Assembly: GCA_000989955.1 (NCBI GenBank)
Contig: LBTE01000012.1
Coordinates: 1 to 32,551 of the forward strand
Length of the DNA stretch: 32,551 nt
Direction: 5' to 3'
From: a candidate division TM6 bacterium GW2011_GWF2_37_49
Lineage (GTDB): Bacteria > Babelota > Babeliae > Babelales > RVW-14
Part shown: positions 1 to 8,784 of the stretch, piece by piece
Layout of the letters: each line of letters begins with the position of its first letter
Position numbering within the stretch: position 1 is the first letter of the stretch
The notes under the pieces: generated by a model
Told to the model about the DNA's origin: nothing
The model's database searches: none
The model's input: the letters and a program-made list of their open reading frames with translations, nothing else
Made by a program: the position numbers and the translations under genes

Positions 1-123
1 TCCAACGTGTATTTTCTTGACATAAACCACCTTTGTTTTGAGTTAGGTTTTTAATATACCCCTCTCAACTCAAGTGTCCACTTTTATTAAACCACATCAG
101 AGCAGCCGACCGAGCCAGGGATT

Positions 124-180
124 TCAAAGGCTCTCCTTTGATTGCTTAGATTCCAAAGACTTTTCAACAAAAGTCTTTGG
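124..180. repeat. Two adjacent perfect stem-loops
   Basis: The first stem is TCAAAGG/CCTTTGA (124-130 and 135-141) around a CTCT loop. The second is a 12-bp perfect stem, CCAAAGACTTTT/AAAAGTCTTTGG (153-164 and 169-180), around a CAAC loop. Neither is followed by a T-run on either strand, so neither is a textbook intrinsic terminator. They may end a transcript from a gene left of the window, or be a mobile palindromic unit. The structure is certain; the role is not. Confidence 0.6.
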
Positions 181-267
181 TGCTGGTTTGGAATGCATAA
201 TTCCAACTAAATAAAATAATTCAGTTAATTTTAAAAAACCAAAAAACAGATCGCGTCAAAATTATGA

Positions 268-440
268 TCTTCAGGCTCATACATCAACCACAACGCATTA
301 AAGCATTGATTAAATCATGCATAGAAAGAAATTTACATTTTTTTGAATACGGCCTACAAGCCACGACCAGATCATGAGTTACGAATGAATTTTAGAAAAA
401 TTGCGAAAAATCGCCCTAAGGTTTGCAAACCTACTTCACC
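268..440 (+). repeat. Dispersed repeat family, copy A (degenerate)
   Basis: This segment aligns with the copies at 12817 (minus strand), 22570 and 29405. Its ATACATCAACCA near 274 matches ATACATCAACTA of the 12817 copy, and the T-run plus CGGCCTACAAGCCACGAC at 349-366 matches CGGCCTGCCAGCCACGAC at 22648-22665. Translation gives IHQ...SCIE...HFF in one frame and TAYK...RMNF.K.AKN in another. The second pattern is shared at equal spacing with the copy at 29405, so a frameshift separates the halves. No intact gene remains. Confidence 0.55.
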
Positions 441-690
441 ACTTTTTCCTTATCTCTTTTTCCGCTTCTACTCTCAAATAAATATCGTATACAACTTTTT
501 ACAACAATCAAGTAAAAATTTTCAAACTGTAAAGCTCTGTAAAATTGCTGGTCTTGCGCCTTTTTTACTATTTATTTACTTGGTCAGGCGTTTTTAAATA
601 TCATAAAATTATGTAAAGTGCAAATATTTTAAACGGCCATCAAGAATAACAAGCTTGCATTGCTCAGCAATAATAAACGCATTCACATCA

Positions 691-761
691 CGTCATCCTC
701 GCGAACGCGGGGATCCATAGCAATGCTTAAGCCTAGATTCCCGGTCAAGCCGGGAATGACG
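691..761. repeat. REP-like double-palindrome element
   Basis: The element is bounded by CGTCAT (691-696) and ATGACG (756-761). It contains two GC-rich stems: ATCCTCGC/GCGGGGAT (695-702 and 707-714, loop GAAC) and ATTCCCGG/CCGGGAAT (737-744 and 750-757, loop TCAAG). It is far more GC-rich than its surroundings. The GTCATTCCCGG...CCGGGAATGAC style is common among REP/MITE-like elements dispersed in many bacterial genomes. It occurs only once in this window, so its repetitive nature here is inferred from that resemblance. Confidence 0.65.
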
Positions 762-864
762 TATAAATAATATCGTGAGTTAATAACAACTTAATACCCA
801 CCATTTTTAGTAGCCGTTTGGAATATTTTGCCTATAAAACTCAGATAAAAATTAAAAAGGGGTT

Positions 865-2511
865 GTGATGAAATTGAAGCATATTTTTAAGATTTTATTA
901 TTTTTTTGGGTCGCAGTGCCAAACAGTTTTGGCCAAACACCCAAGCTCACAATCGTTTTGGTGGTAGACCAATTTGCATACCACTACTTTCAACGGCTAT
1001 CACCCTACTTCACTCACGGGCTTAAGCTGTTGCAAGAAAACGGAGTTAATTTTCAGAACGCTCATCACCCACACGCCGCCCCAACAACCGCCACAGGCCA
1101 TGTAACGCTGAGCACAGGAGCACTGGCCAAAGACCACGGCGTTATTTTGAACAGCTGGAGCGAAAGTGGCATACATCGCAAATTTTCAAGCGACGACTCA
1201 CCTCAAGCAGCAGAGCTTACCAAAAATGGGACCGCAGATTACGGCCATTCAGCCCATCAAATAATGACGGACACAATATCTGATCAGTTCATAATAAATT
1301 CAAGACCAGACGACGCAAACTACGTCTATTCGCTGTCTTTAAAATCACGAGCCGCAATCGGAATGGCTGGAAAAATGGGTAAAGCAGTTTGGTTTGATAA
1401 CGATCAAGGCAAGTTTACATCCAGCAAAGCCTACTTTGAAAAATGGCCAAGCTGGCTCACAAAATTTAACAAAGAAAATAATTTAAAAAAATTAACTGAA
1501 ATTGACTGGACACTAAGCTATCCGCCAAACAGCGAACCTTACAAATTTTTTAATATCCAAAACTACAAACACAGCAAAAGCCAAAATCGACTTGCAGGTC
1601 AATTAATCAAAATTAATGGGGATAAAGATTTTTCTATCTTTCAAAAAACTCCGTACGGCAATGAATTGCTGCTTAGCATGGGACGTCAACTCATCGATAC
1701 CAACATCGAAAAAATAAATACTGGCAAAATGTTGCTGTGGATTTCGCTTTCCAGTCTTGACAAAATTGGCCACGATTTCGGCCCGTACAGCATGGAAGTC
1801 ATCGATATGGTTTATAACCTGGATATGCAGCTGGAACCGTTTATTCATCACGCACAAGACCAATTCGGCGCTGAAAACGTGCTGTTTGTTTTGACGGCTG
1901 ACCACGGCGTAGCACCAATTCAAGAAATACTCGAGGATGAAGGATTTGCAATACCAAGCCGCGTTGATTCAAAGAAACTGACCGCCGACATGAATGCTCA
2001 TGTCAAAGAAAAATTTGAGATAGATAACATAATTCAAGAGTTCAGAACAAATCAATTTTACTTTAACAAAGAGGCTTTGACTGGCGTGGACAAAAAACAG
2101 CGAAAAGAAATTTGTTCTAGCCTTCAAGAATTTTTATCAACATATCCAGCCATCAAATGCAGCTGGACGCACGATGAGCTTGTAAAAACTAAATTTTCCA
2201 AAAATCACTACGAACAACTGTTCAAAAATCAGCTTTATCCTGGTCGATCTGGCGATCTCGTTGTTATGTCTCAGCCGTACTGTACGATAATTAAGCATTC
2301 CAAGGGCGCAACTCATCGCTCACCGTACGAATACGACACACACGTGCCGCTTATTTTTTATCAAGAAGGTGTACTGTCAAATAAAGCGGTTTTGCGCAAA
2401 GTTTTGGCAACGCAAATTGCACCATCGTTGGCCAAAATCTTGCACGTACCAGCGCCTGCGACTGCGAGTAACAAGGTTTTGCCTGAGCTTTTTGAAGTTG
2501 CAGCAAACTGA
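865..2511 (+). CDS. Secreted PafA-like alkaline phosphatase (phosphodiesterase superfamily)
   Basis: The 548-residue protein has a signal peptide (about residues 1-23, ending NSFG) and an alkaline phosphatase-superfamily domain. The metal-ligand Asp lies in VVDQF (D35). The nucleophile Thr is T75 in TTATGH, followed by the phosphate-binding Asn in LNSW (N96). K159 and R161 in SLKSR match the Lys/Arg pair that marks PafA-type monoesterases. Further metal-ligand motifs are DKIGH, TADHG and DTHVPL. All catalytic groups appear present, so it should release phosphate from organic monoesters outside the cytoplasm. The start is a GTG directly followed by ATG, behind an AAAAAGGGG ribosome-binding site; ATG may be the true start. 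The secreted orphan at 2580 follows after 68 bases and may be co-transcribed. Family assignment is firm; the substrate is unknown. Confidence 0.85.
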   Translation: MMKLKHIFKILLFFWVAVPNSFGQTPKLTIVLVVDQFAYHYFQRLSPYFTHGLKLLQENGVNFQNAHHPHAAPTTATGHVTLSTGALAKDHGVILNSWSESGIHRKFSSDDSPQAAELTKNGTADYGHSAHQIMTDTISDQFIINSRPDDANYVYSLSLKSRAAIGMAGKMGKAVWFDNDQGKFTSSKAYFEKWPSWLTKFNKENNLKKLTEIDWTLSYPPNSEPYKFFNIQNYKHSKSQNRLAGQLIKINGDKDFSIFQKTPYGNELLLSMGRQLIDTNIEKINTGKMLLWISLSSLDKIGHDFGPYSMEVIDMVYNLDMQLEPFIHHAQDQFGAENVLFVLTADHGVAPIQEILEDEGFAIPSRVDSKKLTADMNAHVKEKFEIDNIIQEFRTNQFYFNKEALTGVDKKQRKEICSSLQEFLSTYPAIKCSWTHDELVKTKFSKNHYEQLFKNQLYPGRSGDLVVMSQPYCTIIKHSKGATHRSPYEYDTHVPLIFYQEGVLSNKAVLRKVLATQIAPSLAKILHVPAPATASNKVLPELFEVAAN

Positions 2512-2579
2512 AAATATAGATTTCCATCAATTTTACTGCTAGAGTAACCAGAATTAACAATTTTTTTTAAGGAACTACA

Positions 2580-3461
2580 ATGATTCGAAATTTTTTATTT
2601 TCTACGCTATTCATAATACTTTGTACTCAATCAACTTTTGGCGCAACACAACAACCTTTTGAGTCAACTCAAATTTACAACGAACAACTTTTTGATACAT
2701 TTAGGCTTGCTGGACAAGATCGTAGTTGCAGAGGACTTGCTGAAAAACTCTGCAAAATAACACAATTAAATGCACTTCCACAAATGATAATTCTTTTGGA
2801 AGGATATTTCGAATATCTAATCAAAGAATGGAAGCAATTATGCGACACACAAGCAAATAATGAGATCTGTACTCATATTTTTCAACTCGAGATATCATTG
2901 TCACAACTTTTAACACTAATTCAATCTCGTTCACCAGAAAGTAGGTTTATTTATGCATTAGAAGAACTTAATCAACTATTAAAACAAAGCAGACCCCATG
3001 AATTCGGCAGCTTAGAATGCATGCTACATTTTAGCTTACAAATGGGACAAATTCAGCTCGAGAATGTTCTTGCAGAAAAATATGAACGTAAAAATAATTA
3101 CGAAAAATATTTTTTGGGCATATTTGGTATTGGAACAAAGCCTCTTCCATTTACGGCAATAGCAAATAAAATATGCCTACGTACAGGGCTCGAGTTAAAC
3201 TTATTTAGTAACATTGTTTATGGTTTTTTTGTAAACCTTCATTACAACATTACAATGGTAGATAAATACATTAATACGCCGCCAACTAATAAATTTGAGT
3301 TTGAACATTTTAAAGATCACGCATCTGAAGCTTACATTGCATTAAACATGTTAGCTGACGCACTTATTATGCCTCAAATGGAGCCTTCTCGCTCTGAAAC
3401 ATTGATGCATTGTGAAAAATTGCGATTGCTATCTTTCTATTTAATTAGTCACGTACAATAA
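2580..3461 (+). CDS. Secreted protein of unknown function
   Basis: I do not recognise this 293-residue protein. It begins with a clear signal peptide (MIRNF, hydrophobic core about residues 5-18, likely cleavage near FGA). The mature part looks mostly helical and has about eight cysteines, including CRGLAEKLC and two further pairs, which would suit disulfides outside the cytoplasm. The ribosome-binding site AAGGA sits 7 bases before ATG. It lies on the same strand, 68 bases after the secreted phosphatase, which suggests co-transcription. It could be a lineage-specific surface or host-interaction protein, but nothing in the sequence proves that. Confidence 0.7.
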   Translation: MIRNFLFSTLFIILCTQSTFGATQQPFESTQIYNEQLFDTFRLAGQDRSCRGLAEKLCKITQLNALPQMIILLEGYFEYLIKEWKQLCDTQANNEICTHIFQLEISLSQLLTLIQSRSPESRFIYALEELNQLLKQSRPHEFGSLECMLHFSLQMGQIQLENVLAEKYERKNNYEKYFLGIFGIGTKPLPFTAIANKICLRTGLELNLFSNIVYGFFVNLHYNITMVDKYINTPPTNKFEFEHFKDHASEAYIALNMLADALIMPQMEPSRSETLMHCEKLRLLSFYLISHVQ

Positions 3462-3820
3462 ATTAAGACAGACAAAGCAAAAATAACGTCTAAATCGAAT
3501 ATTAAAACGATGCAGAGTGCAAACATGCCTTCAATTCACAACTATCATAATCAATGCCATTTTATGCTATTTTTGTTTTTCATCATCCGCAATCAGCATC
3601 CAGTAAGGCGCGGCAGCCCGACTCCAAAAAATTATCAATTTATCGACAAATACGATCCATTCTGACAAACAACAAACAACCATTAATGTATAATCGTATT
3701 TATAAGGCTTTTGCCAACCCATAATTTTTCACACTTTATTTCTCTGCTTTACATCAATATTAAAATCATTAAAATCTTGGTTAGGATCAACGCCAAACCC
3801 TTCTACCAAAAAGGCTGTTT
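3462..3820. other. Intergenic region before the MATE-gat operon
   Basis: This 359-base gap separates the secreted orphan from the MATE-gatCA operon. Most of it (about 3505-3715) is a degenerate minus-strand copy of the dispersed repeat family. The final 100 bases are A+T-rich and should contain the promoter of the five-gene operon, though no confident -35/-10 pair is visible. No RNA gene is seen. Confidence 0.5.
3505..3715 (-). repeat. Dispersed repeat family, copy D (degenerate)
   Basis: Read on the minus strand, one frame gives CR(stop)IDNFLESGCRALLDADCG. It aligns residue by residue with CQEIDKFYKSAGKQRLEACC of the copy at 12817. The TGATAATTTTTT word is shared with copies at 13791 and 29405. 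Downstream, (I)A(stop)NGIDYDSCEL parallels ITKSGYRLEGLE. Three or more stops interrupt the frame, so this is a relic and not a gene. It is the most diverged of the copies I accept. Confidence 0.45.
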
Positions 3821-5215
3821 ATGAAAAAATTTATGAAATCTTTGATGTTAGGCGACTCATTTAAAGACATTTTTATGTTCTGGGTTCCAGAGTTAATCTC
3901 AAATGCAGTTCTTTTCTGCCTGCCGCCATTAATTGATTCTTACATTGTTTCCAGCTTAAATTCTAATAATTTGTACGGCGCCATGGGCCTGACTATCACT
4001 TTTTTGCATTTTTTGAGTAAGCTTTCCGAGGCTATACCTGTTGCCGCAATGGCCGTGATAGGACGGTATAACGGAGCCAAGCAATACGATGAGTGCGGAA
4101 AATATTTTGGAGCAACATTTTGGACCGCATGCCTGTTGGGCCTAACTCAGCTAGTTTTGGTATTCTTTGGAGCATCAGCAATATTTTATTGGTTAGACGT
4201 TCCGCAAAAAATGATTGCTGCCGGCGTACCGTTTTTAAAGCTAAAATCACTGGGCGCCTTCTTGATATTTATAACGGCTGGACTTATCGGATTCATGAGA
4301 GCAGTCAAAAATACGACTATGCCAATGATTTTAAATATGGCTGGCATCAGCATGTTCATATTTTTTGACTATGCGCTTGTTCTTGGTAAATTTGGTTTTC
4401 CACAGATGGGTTTGACCGGTTCTGCAATTGCAACAATCATTCAGTACGGGTTTATGATTGCGCTAGGCCTAATTTATATTTATAAAAACCCTGAATACAA
4501 AAAGTATTTCACTGACGTAGTTTTATACATTCTCGATTCTAAACGAATTATGCATGTAATAAATCTGAGCTGGCCGATAATGATAGATAAAGGCACACTT
4601 GCGCTATCATACGTTTGGCTCGCAAAAATAATCGCCCCGCTTGGCAAATACGCGATTGTAACGTATGACGTAGTTAAAAACCTTGAGCGATTCGCATTTT
4701 TGCCAGCAATCGCAAGTGCTCAAATTATCACATTTTTGGTCAGTAACCGGCTGGGAGCAAAAGATGCAAAAGGTGCTACCGCAAACATGAAAAAAATACT
4801 TATTCTGACCGGAATAATCGAGCTTGCAACGCTAATAATTTTCTCAATAAATTCCGGATATTTTGCTAGCTTTTTTGACCCAAAACATAAATTTTCGGCA
4901 ATGGTTGCAACCACCTTTCCACTGATCAGCACATTGGTTGTGTTCGACTTCATACAGCTGATTTTGGCCGGAGCCTTGCGAGGTTCTGGAGACGTCAAAT
5001 ACGTGATGTGGGGAAGGTTTTTATCTTGCACGCTGTTTTTTGTCCCATTTTCGTATATTCTAAGCATACTTCCAATCGAAAGTACAACAATTAAATTTAC
5101 ATTAATTTACGGCTCATTTTATGCAAACACGGCAATGATGGGCCTTATTTTCTTGTATAGAATTAAAAGCCACAAGTGGGAAAAAAATAAATTAAATGAG
5201 GTAGGAAATGGCTGA
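3821..5215 (+). CDS. MATE-family multidrug/cation antiporter
   Basis: This 464-residue, very hydrophobic protein has about 12 predicted membrane helices. It shows MATE hallmarks: an N-terminal half ending its first helix pair in VIGRYNGAKQYDE, the repeat-type segment MGLTGSAIATI near residues 190-200, and ALRGSGDVKYVMW in the C-terminal half. The length is normal for MatE transporters. It should exchange Na+ or H+ for a cationic or organic substrate at the inner membrane. Its stop codon lies 8 bases inside gatC, so translation of the two is coupled, although their functions look unrelated. The ribosome-binding site is weak (AAGGCTGTTT before ATG). The substrate cannot be told from sequence. 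Confidence 0.88.
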   Translation: MKKFMKSLMLGDSFKDIFMFWVPELISNAVLFCLPPLIDSYIVSSLNSNNLYGAMGLTITFLHFLSKLSEAIPVAAMAVIGRYNGAKQYDECGKYFGATFWTACLLGLTQLVLVFFGASAIFYWLDVPQKMIAAGVPFLKLKSLGAFLIFITAGLIGFMRAVKNTTMPMILNMAGISMFIFFDYALVLGKFGFPQMGLTGSAIATIIQYGFMIALGLIYIYKNPEYKKYFTDVVLYILDSKRIMHVINLSWPIMIDKGTLALSYVWLAKIIAPLGKYAIVTYDVVKNLERFAFLPAIASAQIITFLVSNRLGAKDAKGATANMKKILILTGIIELATLIIFSINSGYFASFFDPKHKFSAMVATTFPLISTLVVFDFIQLILAGALRGSGDVKYVMWGRFLSCTLFFVPFSYILSILPIESTTIKFTLIYGSFYANTAMMGLIFLYRIKSHKWEKNKLNEVGNG

Positions 5216-5501
5216 ATTTAACAAAGAAGATTTATTGAAGGTTGCAAAGCTTTCAGCACTGGACCTGAATGAACAAGAGATCGAATCTTTTGGGGAACAA
5301 CTCAAAAAGGTTTTGAATTTCATTGACCAGATCACTGAAGTCAAAACACAGGGTAATATCGAGCAAGTACGAAATAAAAACATTTTTCGAGAAGATGAAA
5401 TTCTTTCATCCAATGCCAAAGACGTAATAAATCAAGCTCCAGAGCAACAATTAAACTATTTTGTTGTTCCAAAAATTTTAAATGAAACCAAAGGAGCATA
5501 A
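5208..5501 (+). CDS. gatC: Asp-tRNA(Asn)/Glu-tRNA(Gln) amidotransferase subunit C
   Basis: This 97-residue protein has the GatC pattern: an N-terminal EDLLKVAKLSALDLNEQE helix, a central LKKVLNFIDQI helix, and a C-terminal extended arm ending FVVPKILN, which in the family is VPKVL. GatC wraps around GatA and links it to GatB in the complex that amidates mischarged Glu-tRNA(Gln) or Asp-tRNA(Asn). It starts behind GAGGTAGGAA, inside the end of the MATE gene (8-base overlap). Its stop shares one base with gatA (TAATG). gatB is not in this window. Confidence 0.92.
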   Translation: MAEFNKEDLLKVAKLSALDLNEQEIESFGEQLKKVLNFIDQITEVKTQGNIEQVRNKNIFREDEILSSNAKDVINQAPEQQLNYFVVPKILNETKGA

Positions 5502-6943
5502 TGTTTAGCCCATTTATTACAATCAAAAAACTTAGAGAAAAAATCAGTAAAAAAGAGGTAAATACAAGCGAAGTTATTCGTTTTTACCTTGATAGAATAA
5601 AAAATCACAATCCTAAATTGAACAGCGTACTTGAAGCATTTGAAGACATTGCTGATCAAAACATCGGCACAGATGCACTTTTGGGCGGCATACCATATCT
5701 GGTCAAAGATGTTATTCTTCAAAAAGGTCGGCTTGCAACCGGTGGCTCAAAAATTTTATCCAACTACAAAGCTCCTTACGATTCAACAGTCAATGAACGA
5801 TTAAAAAAAGCAGGCGCGATAAGCATTGGCCGAGCAAACTGTGATGAATTTGCGATGGGTGCATCGGGTGAAGCATCTGGGTACGGCCCAACAAATAATC
5901 CTTGGGATGAATCCAGGGTCTCCGGTGGATCAAGTTCTGGACCAGCAGCCGCTGTTGCTGCGGGACTGACATCATTTGCTCTTGGAACAGAAACTGGTGG
6001 CTCAGTTAGACAACCAGCATCTTTTTGTAATTTAGTTGGCATGTATCCAACTTACGGATTGCATTCAAGATATGGAGTCATGGCGTTTGGATCATCACTA
6101 GATCAGGTCGGCACTTTAACTCGCACAGTTTACGACAATGCCCTTGTTTTAACGGCTTTGTCCGGACAGGACGCCAAAGATTCTACGACCATTCAAATAC
6201 AGCCAAAAGATTACACAAAAAATTTAGACGGTAAACTGCCAGAAAATTTTACAGTTGGCGTAATTAAAGATGCCCTTGAATCCGATGGAATCAATGGCGA
6301 GGTTTCTCAAGCATTTAATCAGGCAATTGAAACGCTCAAAAAACTTGGCGCCAAAGTTAAAGTGGTTGACCTGCCACATTTAAAGTACGGCAATGCTGTT
6401 TACTTCATCATAAGTAGAGCGGAAGGCGCATCAAACCTATCGCGTTATGATGGAAGCTTGTACGGCAAACGAGCAGAAGGCGCTGACAACCTGTTTGATA
6501 TGTATTTAAAGACACGAGAGCAAGGCTTTGGCCGCGAGGTTAAGCTAAGAATAATGACCGGCAACTACGTTTTGTCTGCTGGCCACAAAGATGCTTACTA
6601 CAACAAAGCACAGGCTGTCAGGGCAATAATTCGTAAAGAATTTGACCAGGCTTTTCAAGACGTTAACATTTTAATCAGCCCAACATATTCAATGCTTCCA
6701 TTCAAAATAGGTGAATTAGCATCTGATCCAATCGCCATGTATATGGGCGATTTGTTCTCAGTTCCAAATTGTGTTATCGGAACCCCTGGAATATCTATCC
6801 CATGCGGTTTTTCAAAAACTAATTTACCGATTGGTTTTCAATTATTGGGACCACGGTTGTCTGAAGAATTATTGTTAAAGGTGGCTTACGCGTTTGAGCA
6901 AAGCACTGATTATCATCTAAAACATCCTGGAAATTATGAGTAA
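5501..6943 (+). CDS. gatA: Asp-tRNA(Asn)/Glu-tRNA(Gln) amidotransferase subunit A
   Basis: This is a 480-residue amidase-signature enzyme of normal GatA length. The Ser-cisSer-Lys triad is visible: K69 in YLVKD, S144 in SGGSSSG and S168 in TETGGSVRQPAS. The spacing of 24 between the two serines equals that of characterised GatA. It hydrolyses glutamine and delivers ammonia to GatB for amidation of mischarged tRNA. The start follows a strong AAAGGAG site and overlaps the gatC stop by one base; its own end overlaps the dus gene by 8 bases. The order gatC-gatA without gatB implies that gatB lies elsewhere in the genome. A tRNA-independent amidase is unlikely given the gatC partner. Confidence 0.95.
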   Translation: MFSPFITIKKLREKISKKEVNTSEVIRFYLDRIKNHNPKLNSVLEAFEDIADQNIGTDALLGGIPYLVKDVILQKGRLATGGSKILSNYKAPYDSTVNERLKKAGAISIGRANCDEFAMGASGEASGYGPTNNPWDESRVSGGSSSGPAAAVAAGLTSFALGTETGGSVRQPASFCNLVGMYPTYGLHSRYGVMAFGSSLDQVGTLTRTVYDNALVLTALSGQDAKDSTTIQIQPKDYTKNLDGKLPENFTVGVIKDALESDGINGEVSQAFNQAIETLKKLGAKVKVVDLPHLKYGNAVYFIISRAEGASNLSRYDGSLYGKRAEGADNLFDMYLKTREQGFGREVKLRIMTGNYVLSAGHKDAYYNKAQAVRAIIRKEFDQAFQDVNILISPTYSMLPFKIGELASDPIAMYMGDLFSVPNCVIGTPGISIPCGFSKTNLPIGFQLLGPRLSEELLLKVAYAFEQSTDYHLKHPGNYE

Positions 6944-7931
6944 TCAAGAATTTTGGCAAGGCAAAATAAAAATTAGAGAAAATTATTATCCCAGATTCAT
7001 GTCTGCACCAGTCGATGGAGTATCTGACTCCCCTTTCAGACAGCTTGTTCGAGATTTTTCTCCCAACGAGTTGCTTTACACTGAAATGCGTCATGCTTCG
7101 CTGGTGGCAAATGAACGAACTGGAATATCGCTGCGATACAACAAAGTCGAAATGCCGATGGAATATCAGATATCAACACACAAAACCGATTTCGTTGAAA
7201 AAGCTGTAGAAAAAGTCATCGCAGCAGACTTCTCTTCTATCAATCTTAATTGTGGATGTCCGGCCAAAACGGTGATTAAATCAGGGTGTGGCTCAGCATT
7301 AATGGAAGATTTGAAACATCTTGAAACATTGATTAAATTTTTCATTAAAACAATTGATGGACGCAAAGCGTTCACCGTAAAAATACGTGCTGGGTTTAAA
7401 AAAAAAAATGCATTTGATGTTGCACAACTCGCCCAAGACAGCGGTGTGGACGCAATAATTATCCATCCAAGAACGCAGCCCGAAGGCTTTGCTTCACGGC
7501 TTGATTACGACTTAGCAGCTAAAATTAAAAGCCATCTTTCAATTCCACTGATTTTTTCTGGCAACATAACACGCTTTGACATAGCTCAAAGAGTTTATGA
7601 TTTAACCGGATGCGACGGGTACATGATTGGACGAGCACTTTGGGGAGCTCCATGGAAAATGAAAGAATTTACCGAGGCTGCAGCAGGAAGAGAATTCAAA
7701 TCATCGGTTGAATTGGCACTTACATACGCATTAAAGCATCTGGATTTAAACATACAATTTTATGGACCGAATGGTTTTATTCCTTTCAAAAAGCAGGTAA
7801 GCTTGTATGTACGGGATATTCCACAAGCTGCACAGTGGCGAATGAGACTTTTAAGATCTCAAACTGAAGCAGAAATGCGAAACGTTTTTAGTGAAATTTA
7901 TAAAGAACAAAATCTAACGATAAAAACTTAA
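6936..7931 (+). CDS. dus: tRNA-dihydrouridine synthase
   Basis: This 331-residue TIM-barrel flavoenzyme belongs to the Dus family. It has the FMN-binding start MSAPVDGVSDSPFR (residues 22-35), the catalytic cysteine C108 in LNCGCPAKTV, and the later motifs IHPRTQ, FSGNI and GYMIGRALWG. It reduces uridines in tRNA D-loops. The LNCGCP.KTV motif resembles DusC, while the length and C-terminus are closer to DusB, so I do not assign a subtype. It starts 8 bases inside gatA and ends 4 bases before mreC, so the five genes 3821-8745 form one translationally coupled operon. Confidence 0.92.
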   Translation: MSNQEFWQGKIKIRENYYPRFMSAPVDGVSDSPFRQLVRDFSPNELLYTEMRHASLVANERTGISLRYNKVEMPMEYQISTHKTDFVEKAVEKVIAADFSSINLNCGCPAKTVIKSGCGSALMEDLKHLETLIKFFIKTIDGRKAFTVKIRAGFKKKNAFDVAQLAQDSGVDAIIIHPRTQPEGFASRLDYDLAAKIKSHLSIPLIFSGNITRFDIAQRVYDLTGCDGYMIGRALWGAPWKMKEFTEAAAGREFKSSVELALTYALKHLDLNIQFYGPNGFIPFKKQVSLYVRDIPQAAQWRMRLLRSQTEAEMRNVFSEIYKEQNLTIKT

Positions 7932-7935
7932 AAAT

Positions 7936-8745
7936 ATGTTTTATATAAGCAAAAAATTTGTATTAAGTTTAATACTTATTTTATCTTCGGTATTTCTACT
8001 CAATCGATTAATTTTTCTTACTGAAAAAGGCGGGCTTGAAAATACTTATCCCGCAATCTGGTGCTCAAGCACTATTTCAGACTATGTACACGATAAAATT
8101 AAGCAAAAAGACTCTTACGAAAAGCTTAGGAAAAAGTATAAAAAATTAAAGGCCGAATACAACACAATGTTGAGCGAGATTATACGCGTAAATGCTATAA
8201 AAAAGTTTTATGAAGAAAGCAATGACCTGCGTGCATTTCAAGAACGCTACAACATTGATAACATGATTTTGACAAAAATTCTTATCAAAAATATATCAAA
8301 CAACGGCCACTACTTTATAATCAACTGTGGCTCCAACAACGGCGTGCGCAAAAATATGGCCGCCGTGTATAAATTTCAACTGCTCGGCAAAGTTACTGAG
8401 GTGTATCCACACTTCAGCAAGGTAACGCTTATAACAGATGAAAACTGCAAGGTTGCAGCCTTTGCAAACGCCACCGATTCAAAGGGCATCGTAATTGGCC
8501 AAAACAGCATAACCCGATGCAAGATGAGCTATGTGAATCACTTGCTGGAAGTAGTTAACGACGACTTGGTATTTTCAAGCGGCCAAGGCCTGGTGTTTCC
8601 CGAGGGGTTCTGTCTCGGACGTATCGTAAAACACGAACACACGCATAATATGCTTTATCATGAAATTGAAATTGAACCACTCATAAAATTAAAAAAACTC
8701 AAATATTGCATGCTCGTAGATCAAACTAAAATCAACCTTTTCTAG
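7936..8745 (+). CDS. mreC: Rod shape-determining protein MreC
   Basis: This 269-residue protein has the MreC layout: a short cytoplasmic tail, one membrane helix (about residues 8-25), a charged coiled coil (about 55-100), and a periplasmic beta-domain. The domain contains CGSNNGVRKNMAAV, LITDENCKVAAF and the hallmark VFSSGQGLVFPEGFCLGRI near the C-terminus. MreC scaffolds the elongasome that guides lateral wall synthesis. Neither mreB, mreD nor an elongation PBP is adjacent, unlike in most bacteria. It begins 4 bases after dus and ends 39 bases before the first tRNA, so it closes the operon. Confidence 0.88.
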   Translation: MFYISKKFVLSLILILSSVFLLNRLIFLTEKGGLENTYPAIWCSSTISDYVHDKIKQKDSYEKLRKKYKKLKAEYNTMLSEIIRVNAIKKFYEESNDLRAFQERYNIDNMILTKILIKNISNNGHYFIINCGSNNGVRKNMAAVYKFQLLGKVTEVYPHFSKVTLITDENCKVAAFANATDSKGIVIGQNSITRCKMSYVNHLLEVVNDDLVFSSGQGLVFPEGFCLGRIVKHEHTHNMLYHEIEIEPLIKLKKLKYCMLVDQTKINLF

Positions 8746-8784
8746 CCAATCTTAACTTTTTTTGGTAAAAGTATTGATGTAGTT

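Larger units (their letters stand above)
1..864. other. Left-edge intergenic region, no convincing gene
   Basis: No supported protein-coding gene is seen before the phosphatase at 865. The stretch holds two perfect hairpins (124-141 and 153-180), a degenerate copy of the dispersed repeat family (about 268-440, listed separately) and a REP-like double palindrome (691-761). An 84-codon open frame at 343-597 begins with TTG inside the repeat copy and resembles no family I know, so it is not called as a gene. The last 60 bases before 865 are A+T-rich and probably hold the promoter of the phosphatase gene, but I see no clear -35/-10 pair. Confidence 0.6.

Noticed and set aside
52..79. 28-base similarity between 52-79 and 22585-22612
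   Set aside because: 22 of 28 bases match, but 52-79 does not extend to the rest of the repeat family, and copy A is better aligned from 268. It may be a truncated further copy or chance.
343..597. 84-codon open frame at the left edge
   Set aside because: It starts with TTG inside a degenerate repeat copy, has no good ribosome-binding site and its second half resembles no protein; it is explained as frame remnants of the repeat family.
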